Program-made: the position numbers and the translations under genes
Assembly (NCBI GenBank): GCA_907163375.1
Contig: CAJQUW010007262.1
Coordinates: 62,001 to 126,000 of the forward strand
Origin: Prostheceraeus crozeri
Lineage: Eukaryota > Platyhelminthes > Polycladida > Euryleptidae
Reading direction: 5' to 3'
Length of the DNA: 64,000 nucleotides
Shown here: positions 46,066 to 59,179 of the stretch, in pieces
How the letters are laid out: every line of letters begins with the position of its first letter
Position numbering within the stretch: the first letter of the stretch is position 1
Notes under the pieces: generated by a model
What the model was told of the DNA's origin: nothing
Databases searched by the model: none
Seen by the model: the letters and a program-made list of their open reading frames with translations, nothing else

Positions 46066-46269
46066 GTGGATGTCAGATTGGTTGGACTAAGCGCAACATT
46101 GCCAAATTACAAAGACGTTTCAACTTTTCTAAGAGTTGACCCCGATAAAGGCCTTTTCTACTTCGACAACAGCTACAGACCGGTTCCTTTGGAGCAACAA
46201 TACATCGGTATTACCCAGAAGAAAGCTGCGAAGAGGTTTCAAATAATGAACGACATTTTATTCGAAAAG
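46066..46269 (+). CDS. SNRNP200: BRR2 exon 10: cassette 1 motif III
   Basis: [18 protein letters not shown] carries motif III (SAT, residues 677-679). [20 protein letters not shown] then [16 protein letters not shown] follow, nearly identical to human '[35 protein letters not shown]'. Confidence 0.97.
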
Positions 46270-46330
46270 GTGAGAGCTTACTTCTACATATGATCACAAA
46301 ATAATGAATATATTTACTCTTAATTTGTAG

Positions 46331-46501
46331 GTTATGAAGCGTGCAGGAAAATATCAAGTTCTCATTTTTGTGCATAGTCGGAAGGAAACGGGCAAGACAG
46401 CACGAGCAATTCGCGATATGTGTCTGGAGAAGGATAAGTTGGGTATCTTCATGAAAGAAGGATCTGCTTCCACAGAAATTCTTCGTCAGGAGGCTGAACA
46501 G
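46331..46501 (+). CDS. SNRNP200: BRR2 exon 11: cassette 1 motif IV
   Basis: [20 protein letters not shown] is motif IV in RecA2, then MCLEKDKLG and [15 protein letters not shown]. It is preceded by a 61-bp intron. The donor is GTTTGT. Confidence 0.96.
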
Positions 46502-49100
<2,599 letters not shown>

Positions 49101-49899
49101 GTCTCTTGAAAATCGAATTTTTGAATCATTTAAGTCTAACCACCTCAATAAAAATTCATAGACAAAGAGGTCGCTCACGCACTTTTTCCATGCCAAGTTT
49201 GTGATTTTTAATCATAATTATTAATTCAGTCACTGAATGTTTCCCGGAAGTTAATGTATTTACACGTAGACTATGATTTGTAGGCAATTTTGAGGTAGTC
49301 CTATGATACACTAAGCTTGGCATATAACATTCTTGTATGCATCAAAAATTGTACATTTGTCCTTTCATCATCTTTCAACATGATTTGAAAGGAGGTGTCA
49401 CACCATAGTATTTTGATCTTACGCTGAATAATTATAAATCATAATGAGTCTGATTTATGCTCATTCAGATATGCAGATTTATGCTCAATAATGCTGACTT
49501 CAGTCAGCACCGTCCAAGGCCCCAGTAGGGGTAAAAAGTGACGTAAAATCCGTAAAAAAATGAGCAGAGCTACATTTAATCTAGTTTTTAAGTGCAACGT
49601 TCTCCTGATAGAAATAACTGACAACCATCCAACTTTCAGCATGAGACCTCACGTTTTCCTCATAGTTCAGACTCGGCATTTCCTAAAGTTTCTCCCCATA
49701 TGCTTCAAAGTTGTCTGGTTTTTGTAAGGGAGGAGAAATATCTCGAAAACTGCCAAAAATGTCGGATTTTTTTTCAAAGTCCGTGAGCGACCTCCAAATC
49801 TTTGAATTTTTCAAAAATGTTTCACATGATTTCGTTTTAGACACAATGCATGATGTTTAGATGTAAGACCTAAAAAATCGAAATTCAATTTTAAGAGAC
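49101..49899. repeat. MITE-like 0.8-kb inverted-repeat unit in BRR2 intron 12
   Basis: GAGGTCGCTCACGCACTTT (49167-49185) faces its inverse at 49776-49794 with one mismatch over 19. The outer ends start GTCTCTTGAAAAT (from 49101) and inverted GTCTCTTAAAATT (ending 49899). The arms are therefore about 90-125 bp, imperfect and partly indel-shifted. The target duplication was not resolved. Confidence 0.5.
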
Positions 49900-51210
49900 T
49901 TCAAGTTATGTATTAAAAGATGCTTATCCCTTATATGAAAAGTGAAGCTGTTTATGAGTTTCGTTCAATTTTAGTTTTATTGAATTACCATTCGGTCGCT
50001 GTCATCATTGCTACAGAGCGTTCTCTGTGGCTCGTTAATTGTATACCCCTGACACAACTCGGTGTCAAAAAAGCTAGGTGGCATGTTTGATTGAGACTCA
50101 GTCAACTGCTCAGACAAGAGAAATTACTCGGTCCCCTGAGCTTGGCAATACAGGGGCTAAAGTTCAGAGGTAAGAAGTCTCGCTAGTAGGAGCAATATCG
50201 AAGCTTGACAACGTTATTGGCTCGCTTTACACACACGCTCATGCAATCAGAGGCAATCACGGTAATGCAGGATAATTTAGCAGACCGACAAGCACAAAAT
50301 CTTTCACGTCTTTCCCACTTCAAATCTCTCAGCAGCACGAAACATCTATCATCAGCAAGCGGCCAGCATCGCATAAGGGCGCTAACTAAGCGGTACCGAA
50401 CAAACGATAAAGGGTTGGCGATAAACAAATAGACAGCTGACAACATGCCAGTAATGACCAAACACTCGAGTGGTCAGCTCAAATTTTATTATATTACCTG
50501 AGCCGTCAAACGGACCAGGAGGAGAGGCAATAAAATATTTATGCACTAATAACCAGCATGAGGAAAAATGAAATCTCGAACTCGAACGAATTCTAATAAA
50601 TAATTTGCTTTATCTGTTACAAACATGAATCTGCTGAATGCATATTTTATACACTAATGAAAAGATTGGTTATTGATAAGCATTAGAGAGGAGTTGACAT
50701 TTTTTATGGATAAGCAAAAGGGGAATGCTATAAATTCGCTGATAGGCCAATGGATATAATATCCTGGTAATCATAGGTAAGGTCATAACCTGGTAAGGTC
50801 ATGGCTGATCAGTAATCATTGCAATGATCCTTATTCTCAATATTTTTAAATTAGTTAACTTTTAATTTCCCGAATACAGGAAGTAGCTTTAAATATTTGT
50901 TTGAATCTCTTTAAAAGATTTGTCTTAAACATTCACGACATAGATAGGCACCAGAACATCAATTTTCTTGATACCAGTGAGGCGGATCATTTTATTCTGC
51001 TTAAAGACTTCAACTGCTAAACCTATCGTAGATGGTTGCATGTGTTTGTTCAATTAGTCTCATACTTCCCATTCACTATTTATAATCAAATTTTCTTTCC
51101 TTCTAGAACTTTAAAACTTCAGAATCTTAGGTCATGCTGCTGATATTTGCTTCGAAAATCTGAAAAACAATTCATATAATCTCGTAAAGAGTCAATTCTG
51201 TACAAACAGT
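49900..51210 (+). other. BRR2 intron 12, middle part, nothing recognised
   Basis: No coding remnants or repeat ends supported. Confidence 0.45.
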
Positions 51211-51333
51211 AATAAGATAAGATAAGATAATTTATATTTAATGAAAATCATTTAAAAAGAACTTAACATGCATGAACTTTACGCCAGCCATGGCCATGAA
51301 TGGCACTTAGAGACGAGCGTTATACATAGAACA

Positions 51334-54237
51334 TCACACAATGTCATCAAAAAAGTGGTCAAGATCGACATTTTGTAATCTCTTTTTGAAACTTTGAATG
51401 GATGGAGCACAAGTACAAGTGTTAGGCAAGTAATTCCAAATTTTGTATACACGATAAAAGAAGGTGTTGGATAGACAATTATTAGCTGGGAGAGTAATAG
51501 GCTCAACTTGAGATAAATTAAACTGTCGACTGCGAGTGCAGTAAGCAGAGGAACGTTCACTCAAAAAATCTTTAATATCAACATCAATCAGTCCATGATA
51601 AATTTTAAAAAATAAACATAGATCTTGTACAATGCGTCTTCTGTATAGTGAATCTAAGTTAAGTAGGCGAAGGCGATGCTGATAATCAGTATAAAAGATA
51701 TTACAACGTTGGCATAATCTCCTAGTAAAAAATCTCTGTACACGTTCAAGACACAAAATATCCTGTTTTAAATATGGGTTAAATACTTGGCAATTATGCT
51801 CAAGAATTGGTCGTACAAAAGACTTATATCCAACAATTAACTTATCCTTATCACAGAAAGTAAAAGACTTGAGCAAACAACAAGCTCTACCAAATGCGGA
51901 GGAAGCAATTTTAGCACAATGTGAACTGAATTTCAAATCAGGAGTAATAAGCACACCAAGGTCCTTAACCGACTCGTGAATAGACACAACTTTATCATTC
52001 AATATATAAGAATTGTCATTATGAAACTTTCTTCCCAAGGATAGCACCATACATTTATCTGGAGATACTACTAATTGCCACTGTTTACACCAGCTATTTA
52101 AATTATTCAAAGAAACCTGAAGAGATGAAGTTGACGAATCATGACACGAACAGTAAATTTTTAGGTCGTCAGCAAACAATTTGTAAGATATTCCTTTCTC
52201 TATACAATCACCTATATCGTTTATATACATAACAAATAGAATGGGCCCGAGAACTGTTCCTTGCGGAACCCCACTTGCGACGGAAACAGGGTCTGAAATA
52301 GAACTGTCAATGATAACAGCTTGAGTTCGATCATATAGAAATGCTTTTATCCAATTCAATAATTCAAACTGAATACCATACGCTTCAAGTTTAAGTAACA
52401 GTTTTCGGTGGACAACGGAGTCAAAAGCCTTATTAAGATCCACATAAACGCAATCCCCTCGTTCTCTCCTCGATAGTGCATCAGTCCATTCATGAAGACA
52501 AGTTATGAGTTGAGTAGTTGTACTTCTACCACTAACAAAACCAAATTGATTTGGTATTAGTAAGTCATTTTCCTTCACATAGGCCACAACTTTCATTGAG
52601 ATGATTGTCTCCATTACCTTGCAGATGTTAGAAGTCAATGATATTGGTCTGTAACTAGAGGGATGTGAAGAACGACCCTTTCGTTTGTACACAGGAACGA
52701 TGAAGGCGTGACGCCAATGAGTGGGAATATAGCCTGTCATCATAGAAAATTCATATAGTTTCGCCAAAAAAGGTGCGATTTCCACAGCCACCTGCCGTAA
52801 AACAAACGCTGGTAAGAAATCTGGTGTCCTTGAAAACTTAGGCGGAAGTTTTAACAGGCATGCTACAACATCGTCGACCGGGAATTCAACAGAACAACAA
52901 GATGTACCCTCATTTACTCTTCTCTCAAAAAGAGGTGTATGATTGTCATCTTGTGAGAACACTGACGAAAAATATCCATTCATAATATTAGCTTTGCCAG
53001 TCGACTCAGAAATAAGTAAATTGTCTGAATTGATTAACGAAGGAATGGAATCATATGTTTTCATTTTCTTGTTAACATAGGCATAAAATTTTCTTATGTC
53101 CCCATTCTCAATGATGTTACATTCGAAATTAGTTTTAAGCTTCAACACCTCGGCATCATATTCTCTGCTGACATTACGGTAAATTTCTTTATCTCTCTTA
53201 TACCAATACCGTTTTCTTTTGAGTAGTGTCTTCAAGACTTTTGATTTCTTCAATGCACGGCTATTGTTAAGTTTCTTAACAGGGACAAACTTATTTATGG
53301 CACAATACATGATGTTTAAAAACTTTGACCATAAATCGTCCACAAAGTTAGTAGTAATTGAGCAGTTGCCACCAATTAAGTCGGACCAAGATACTTCGGC
53401 GAGATAGCTCCGCATTTGGACAAAATCTGTATTTCTGTAGTCCATTCTACTTTCAACTTTATTATCATCAAATGATTTCAGAGAGGCTTGGATTAAAAAA
53501 TCAATTGCTGCGTGATCACATGAAGTATGAAATGGTGGAATCACATCAAGTAAAGAGATTGCACATGGATGATTAGTCATAACCAAATCAAGAACGGATG
53601 AGCAGCGGGTGTTGCTGTCAACAAGTTGAACCAATCCATTTTGAGTTACAGATCTGAGAAAAATGTCATGAGGAACATCACCAAGGTTTTGAGGGACAGT
53701 CCAGTCGATGTTTGGAAAGTTTAAATCACCACATAGAAAAAAGGGAGTATTTTGATGAGTCAACGAATCGATGATAGATTTTAAGCATTCTGAAGAGGCA
53801 ATAGTAGCTCTAGGCGGATTATAAACGGCCAAAAAACGATAAGACAGTGAATTGTGGATATTTAGATCTAAACAGATAGCATCAAAAAATTCGGTGCTTG
53901 GTAAGTCAACTTTGGAGGCACATAAATTTCTGTGGGTGAAAATGGCAACTCCTCCATGACCATCCGACCTGTCACATCGATGTAAGTTGTAGGGAGAGCC
54001 ACCACAAAACAGAGAATCTGGAGTACCAGCTCGAAACCAAGTTTCAGTAAAAATAAGGGCATCATAAGCCTCAGAAGATAGTAAATTTTCCAAATTGGCG
54101 AGTTTATTATTCAGAGACCTTGCGTTGCACAGGTAACACTTGATATTTTTAAAGCTGGATGCAGATGAGGACTTTATATTCACATCACTTGGGGTTGAGA
54201 ATGTAGTCGTATTTGTAAAGTCACATATTGGAACCAT
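51334..54237 (-). CDS. LINE ORF2: APE-type endonuclease and reverse transcriptase
   Basis: About 967 residues from ATG at 54235-54237. The N-terminal endonuclease shows CNARSLNNK, FTETWFR, GHGGVAIFTH, CGDLNFPNIDW, LDLVMTN and SCDHAAIDF, so the catalytic Asp-His end is intact. The RT shows SSYRPISLTS, QFGFVSGRSTTTQL, YVDLNKAFDSV, ASGVPQGTVLGPILF and LFADDLKIY, with the catalytic ADD present. The C-terminal part has the usual FTRRLCQRC and FFYRVYKIWNYLP blocks. It is full length for a CR1-group ORF2, with no internal stops, so it is possibly functional if supplied with a 5' end. Confidence 0.93.
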   Translation of the reverse strand: MVPICDFTNTTTFSTPSDVNIKSSSASSFKNIKCYLCNARSLNNKLANLENLLSSEAYDALIFTETWFRAGTPDSLFCGGSPYNLHRCDRSDGHGGVAIFTHRNLCASKVDLPSTEFFDAICLDLNIHNSLSYRFLAVYNPPRATIASSECLKSIIDSLTHQNTPFFLCGDLNFPNIDWTVPQNLGDVPHDIFLRSVTQNGLVQLVDSNTRCSSVLDLVMTNHPCAISLLDVIPPFHTSCDHAAIDFLIQASLKSFDDNKVESRMDYRNTDFVQMRSYLAEVSWSDLIGGNCSITTNFVDDLWSKFLNIMYCAINKFVPVKKLNNSRALKKSKVLKTLLKRKRYWYKRDKEIYRNVSREYDAEVLKLKTNFECNIIENGDIRKFYAYVNKKMKTYDSIPSLINSDNLLISESTGKANIMNGYFSSVFSQDDNHTPLFERRVNEGTSCCSVEFPVDDVVACLLKLPPKFSRTPDFLPAFVLRQVAVEIAPFLAKLYEFSMMTGYIPTHWRHAFIVPVYKRKGRSSHPSSYRPISLTSNICKVMETIISMKVVAYVKENDLLIPNQFGFVSGRSTTTQLITCLHEWTDALSRRERGDCVYVDLNKAFDSVVHRKLLLKLEAYGIQFELLNWIKAFLYDRTQAVIIDSSISDPVSVASGVPQGTVLGPILFVMYINDIGDCIEKGISYKLFADDLKIYCSCHDSSTSSLQVSLNNLNSWCKQWQLVVSPDKCMVLSLGRKFHNDNSYILNDKVVSIHESVKDLGVLITPDLKFSSHCAKIASSAFGRACCLLKSFTFCDKDKLIVGYKSFVRPILEHNCQVFNPYLKQDILCLERVQRFFTRRLCQRCNIFYTDYQHRLRLLNLDSLYRRRIVQDLCLFFKIYHGLIDVDIKDFLSERSSAYCTRSRQFNLSQVEPITLPANNCLSNTFFYRVYKIWNYLPNTCTCAPSIQSFKKRLQNVDLDHFFDDIV

Positions 54238-54357
54238 TTCACTGCTAGGAAACAAAAGGCAATAGTAACGAGGAATATTGGAGTAATATCTCTTAAGCAG
54301 TCTTGAATAATTGGAAAAAACACAAATGAAGTCATTGACTGGTTCATCAAGGATGCG

Positions 54358-54939
54358 TCAAAATAGTTGATTACTAATATCCAATTCGTCAATAACCACT
54401 GAATTTTTTAAAAGTTTGCCCTTTTTGATAAAGAGAATGTCAGTTGGCAAAGATTTCTCACGTTCATTCGATAGACGTTTCCTAAGGCGTTGTTCTTCTA
54501 ACCTTGACAAATACGGAAGATCCTTGTTGACAAACACTTTCGAATACCAAGTTGGAGGTGACTTGGGTACCCTCAAAGATTTCTGATTAAACAAAAAATA
54601 ATTCCTTTTTGTCATACTCATGAACGTTACTTTCATAGGTCTCATTTTATTACTTTGCTTGCGACCAACTCTTTCACAGGACAGAATACTATCAGCATCA
54701 AAGTCCTCGTCAAGTACCTGAAATGCAGCTTCAAGTTTTTCCTTGTCATCATTTAAATCAATGCCTTCATGAGCGATAACAGTCTCTGGAATTCCATTAA
54801 CGATTAGATTCAACTGACGGTCACGAATATCTTTCTGTTCTATCAATAACTGTTGTTTGAGGACGACGTCCTTCAGATGATTCAATTCGGTAGCTTGTCT
54901 TGCTTGTTCGGTCATAATGGAATTATACGTAACTTCCAA
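54358..54939 (-). CDS. LINE ORF1, 5'-truncated
   Basis: About 193 residues, with the open frame extending in the same phase upstream to about 54993 without an ATG. A coiled-coil-like N-terminus (LTSKLDEIVTRLSKLEVTYN) leads into RDRQLNLIVNGIPE and later RVGRKQSNKMRPMKVTF. This is the look of the RRM-like nucleic-acid-binding ORF1 of L1/CR1-type LINEs. The annotated start is TTG at 54937-54939; the true start was probably lost with the 5' end. Confidence 0.75.
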   Translation of the reverse strand: MEVTYNSIMTEQARQATELNHLKDVVLKQQLLIEQKDIRDRQLNLIVNGIPETVIAHEGIDLNDDKEKLEAAFQVLDEDFDADSILSCERVGRKQSNKMRPMKVTFMSMTKRNYFLFNQKSLRVPKSPPTWYSKVFVNKDLPYLSRLEEQRLRKRLSNEREKSLPTDILFIKKGKLLKNSVVIDELDISNQLF

Positions 54940-55199
54940 TTTAGATAGACGAGTAACGATTTCATCAAGTTTGCTGGTTAATGTAAAGATAAATCATTTC
55001 TCATGAAATCTAGCAAAAAATTAGAAGTTTAGAATGCCTTATATTTTATGTTTGTTTATTGGCCTATTTTTGTGCCAATTTTAAGTATTTGATATTGATA
55101 ATATTAAGTATTTTATTGCATTTTCGCATTTTTTTCAGAATGTGCACTGGTATAACATGTGAATTGATTCAATAAAATTTGCTCAATTCCACTTTTCAG

Positions 55200-55529
55200 G
55201 TATACAATCCAGAGAAAGGCCGATGGACAGAGTTGGGTGCACTTGATGTATTGCAGATGTTTGGTCGAGCTGGTCGTCCTCAGTATGATACTGAAGGTGA
55301 AGGCATCCTCATCACGAATCACTCCGAACTTCAGTACTATTTGAGTTTGATGAATCAGCAGCTGCCTATTGAATCACAATTAATATCCAAGCTGAGTGAC
55401 AATTTGATAGCGGAAATTGTTCTTGGTACTGTCCACAATGCTAAGGAAGCCGTTGATTGGCTGTCATATACATATCTTTACGTTCGCATGCTGAAAAATC
55501 CTACATTATACGGAATCTCGCACGATCAA
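55200..55529 (+). CDS. SNRNP200: BRR2 exon 13: cassette 1 motif VI and winged helix
   Basis: [20 protein letters not shown] then [10 protein letters not shown] gives motif VI (QxxGRAGRP, from residue 876). [20 protein letters not shown] and [18 protein letters not shown] follow into the winged-helix domain. Confidence 0.97.
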
Positions 55530-56649
55530 GTGAGTTATAAATAAAGACAGCGTTGCATTTTCTATAAATTGGTCTTGCTTTCTTCCTCGAAAAATTCTGT
55601 GTCACAAGTTTATGGTACTTTGTCTCACTCAGCCAATCGCACGAACTCACTCACTGAATGGTAACTTGTTTAGTCACGGCAAAGCATCCTATCACAAAAA
55701 GTACCATTAGATAGAAAATTTCGGCAGTTTTTATGACAGCTTAATTCTTTACTAAACTCGTTTTTAGTATGTGATTTTTTATTATTTATCAACTATATGT
55801 TGGGTTTTTGAACATCATTATTTCGCTGTGTTACTTACTATAGGAATGCAATTTTTACAAAACACTGATTTGCTGTCTATATTTAACAGTGGAAAGCTGA
55901 GCTTAAGACTTTCAGCATTCGATCATGATTTAAAGTTATTAAAGGGTATTTTTTATCAGTGATTCAGCATCACACTTTGAGCAACTACATAATTTTCAAT
56001 TTTTTAATCCATTGTACTGATATCAAAAACGCTAACTTGCCAACTACCAATATAGTAGAGAATATTGTCGATATCGGAATACGTGATTTTTCTCATTCAA
56101 ATATCTTTTATCATAATGCACTTATACACTAAAAGCGTTTACAACTATATGTAGTATATAGTTCCAGTAAGAAGGCAACTATGCGTGCTAAAACTGTGAC
56201 ATCCATTATGTATTATCAAACTCCCTTCCTATCTCCACTATGTTGAACTATGCGTTCTACATTTTCTAATGTAGAACGGAATTTCTATGAATCAAAATAC
56301 ATGTAATCCAATGGGCTACCGTGCTACATTTTTTTACCCTACAATGCACCCAAATTGCAAGTAAGCTTAGATGATATCTTGGGTATAGATAATAAGGCTA
56401 CACCTCATGCAAATGCCAGTTAAATATCGGTTCACTTGAAATTCAAATGAAGGAAATGCACATAGAAGTAGATAATAGTACTTTCTATGGTATTGTTAAT
56501 TTCTATGGAAATGCATGACATCAATATTGGATAGGCTATCTACTAGGACTTTGGATGCCATGGAAAGCCAACCACGTTTGTGTTCTTAGCAGATTGTCTA
56601 TATCGTCACTGGTCCATAGAGTTCATTGACATTTCTTGATCGTTTGATA
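55530..56649 (+). other. BRR2 intron 13, 5' part
   Basis: A small hairpin with 10-bp arms, GTTCTACATT/AATGTAGAAC, lies at 56254-56277. Otherwise nothing recognised. Confidence 0.5.
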
Positions 56650-56757
56650 ATAGTGATATAACTACTCCATCTGTACTACCATAGAAAGATGTAGCACTCG
56701 GCTTCGCCTCGTGCTACATTTTCTGTGGTAGTACAGATGTCGTAGTTATATCACTAT
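56650..56757. repeat. 108-bp near-perfect hairpin in BRR2 intron 13
   Basis: Arms of about 50 bp pair with only a few mismatches and one bulge. The tip reads GCACTCGGCTTCGCCTCGTGC. The TCGGCTTCGCC core is common in dispersed MITE-like repeats. No promoter or processing signals were identified. Confidence 0.85.
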
Positions 56758-57009
56758 AATTAAAAAGTCCTGTTAAGTGTTACTAGATATTATTGGATTT
56801 GTAACTGAGAATTTCATTCTCCTAAGAATAGGCCTACTATACTTAAGCAACAATAAATTCATGAAAATTTTGTAGATTGTGAAATGATGCTTGGTATGCT
56901 TGCTAGAAAAGAATTTGAATTGAAAGTAAGGATTTTACTTATACGTTTGCATGATATTTATAAGCTAATGCATTTTAAGTTTGTTGAAAATTTGTACTTC
57001 GAATTTTAG

Positions 57010-57267
57010 GCTCGAGAGGATCGTGGACTTGAATTGCGAAGAAAAGACCTTGTCCACACCGCAGCGTGTGCACTTGAGAAATCTCAATTGATTCGCTATG
57101 ATCGCCGCACCGGTGGCATGCAAGCAACGGAACTCGGGCGCATCGCCTCGTATTACTACTGCAGTCATGATACAATGAATACTTACAACCAATTGCTCAA
57201 GAAAACTCTGTCGGATATTGAGTTGTTTCGTGTTTTCTCCCTCAGTGGTGAATTCAGACACATAACA
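57010..57267 (+). CDS. SNRNP200: BRR2 exon 14
   Basis: [20 protein letters not shown], then [20 protein letters not shown] and [16 protein letters not shown]. This is the winged-helix to Sec63 entry; human has '[20 protein letters not shown]...[17 protein letters not shown]'. In and out in phase 0. Confidence 0.97.
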
Positions 57268-57959
57268 GTAAGTTATTGCATCATCTTAGGATCCTGAGTA
57301 CAATCCGCGCAATGAAGTTTGGATTATCTATACAATATTTATCATAGAGACATGCGAAGCTTCGAGATTTTATTCGATTCGAGAAAAATTCGAATCGGTT
57401 TGCGACGACTAGCTAAAAATTATTTTAATTGTTTTCTTTTGATTTATAACCTCCTCCCGCTCGTTAATGCTTCAAAGTAACACTGCAATTTGTTTGAGAT
57501 GCAATACGCTGATTTCTGAACTGCGTTATATAATTACTCTATGTACTGCATGTTGCTCAGATCAGGGATTCGGACTCGTCGATCTCTCTGACCGTGTCTG
57601 ATATGCTTCACAATTAACCAACTGATTTAAAGCAGAATTGTCAACCAGCAGAAGGTGCACTTTTCGCTTTATTAATATATCAGCTACAATTTGAGGAAAA
57701 CATGTTTTCTCCGGCAGTATATTGGACATGATTTTACTAGACAGCAATTTTGGAAGTATTCATTGAAAACATTTCCACGATATCCATCATCATGGATATT
57801 TCAAAACTGTCGATGTGCATCCATGGAGGTGTCCATGGATAGCATATCCACGGCAAGCCTACTTTAAACATGCTGCAGACAAGTCTTCTAAGTTATTGGG
57901 CTTGTACTAATTGGCAAATCTGAGTGCATCGGATTGAGCCAATGACTCAGATAATGATC
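57268..57959 (+). other. BRR2 intron 14, 5' part, nothing recognised
   Basis: No supported features. Confidence 0.45.
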
Positions 57960-58205
57960 CTTCGAAGCAGGATGTTAGCAGTGTCTGCAGTGGAATCACA
58001 AGCGAAGGAAGTCCATTTTATCTTCCGTCGAGGATTTGTAGTGTGTCTGCCTAGGGAGGAATCACCTTACTCACTGTAGGTTTTTGACTCTAGCCTGGTG
58101 AGACCTGTCAGCGCATGAAGGCTGCCTACCCTTAGTTATTAGGTTAATATTGCGTCAAAACGTTGGATGGGAGAGGTAAAAGCAAAAATGAAGAAAATAG
58201 AATTT
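57960..58205 (+). repeat. SINE-like copy in BRR2 intron 14
   Basis: The block CTGGTGAGACCTGTCAGCGC followed by ATGAAGGCTGCC, and a later GGGAGAGGTAAAAGCAAAAA, parallels 32570-32665 in intron 6. The tRNA-like head is decayed here. Confidence 0.5.
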
Positions 58206-58394
58206 TATAATTAAAAAAAAAATTTATAAAGATTTACGAAAATCCAAAAAGCACACAAACAATGCAGTCCCATAACCCTCCCCAGGTTAAACCTAAAAAA
58301 GCAAGGGATGTTTTAGGCGACCAGCCCATAGAGTAATGCATACACAACTGCACGTTTATATCATTTGATCAGCAATGGCATCATCTTTTTACAG

Positions 58395-58754
58395 GTTCGA
58401 GACGATGAAAAGATAGAAATCAATAAGCTGCTCGAACGTGTTCCTATCCCAGTGAAAGAGAGTGTCGAAGAACCATCAGCGAAAGTTAATTGCCTCCTAC
58501 AAGCTTATATATCACAATTGAAGCTAGAAGGATTCTCTTTGGCGTCTGACATGGTTTACATCACGCAATCTGCAGGACGTCTAATGCGTGCAATTTTTGA
58601 AATTGTATTGAATCGTGGTTGGGCTCAATTGACTGATAAGGCGCTGACGCTGTGCAAAATGATTGATCGACGCATGTGGCAGCCGATGACCCCCTTGCGA
58701 CAGTTTCTGAAAACCTCAGGTGGAAGTGCAAGTGTCAAAAAATTGCCGGACGAA
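58395..58754 (+). CDS. SNRNP200: BRR2 exon 15: Sec63 helical bundle, with insertion
   Basis: [20 protein letters not shown], then [20 protein letters not shown] and [20 protein letters not shown] match the Sec63 unit of cassette 1. Near the 3' end, after PMTPLRQF, this protein reads [16 protein letters not shown] where human has RKLPEE. About ten extra Ser/Gly-rich residues are therefore encoded in the exon without a plausible mini-intron. Confidence 0.96.
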
Positions 58755-58936
58755 GTAAGCTTGAAGTTCATAGTTTTGCTTTCGTCAATTTATCTTAACA
58801 TGAAGTAATCAACAATTTAAAAAAATATTTATCTAATTTTTTTCCACGTGAACTGTTGAGTGCGAAATTGTCAAATTCATTCTTGAAAAAGCATTTTAAT
58901 GGATAATCAACAGTAGTGTATGTTTGATATTTTCAG

Positions 58937-59179
58937 GTAGTGAAGAAATTAGAAAAGAAAAATTTCCCTTATGAGCGGATGTTTGACCTTACTCCACATG
59001 AACTCGGAGAACTTGTTCGCTTACCGAAAATTGGCAAAATTCTGCACAAATTTTTGCATCAAATTCCAAAACTCGACCTGTCTGTTCATGTACAACCAAT
59101 CACACGCTCAACTCTTCGTGTTGAATTAACGATCACGCCAGATTTTCAATGGGACGAAAAGATTCATGGAATGGCACAG
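58937..59179 (+). CDS. SNRNP200: BRR2 exon 16
   Basis: [40 protein letters not shown] and [20 protein letters not shown] continue the Sec63 HLH and immunoglobulin-like domains. Confidence 0.97.

Larger units (their letters stand above)
51211..54985 (-). mobile_element. CR1-like LINE, nearly full length, antisense in BRR2 intron 12
   Basis: In minus-strand order it has ORF1 (open from about 54993, 5'-truncated), a roughly 120-bp gap, ORF2 with endonuclease and reverse transcriptase, then a short 3'UTR ending in a (TTATC)n tail at 51230-51211. ORF2 has no stop over 967 codons, and short tandem tails are usual in CR1-group elements, so the insertion is recent. The exact 5' junction is uncertain. 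AAGATAA occurs both at the tail and just beyond the 5' end, which could be a target repeat or microhomology. Confidence 0.9.
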
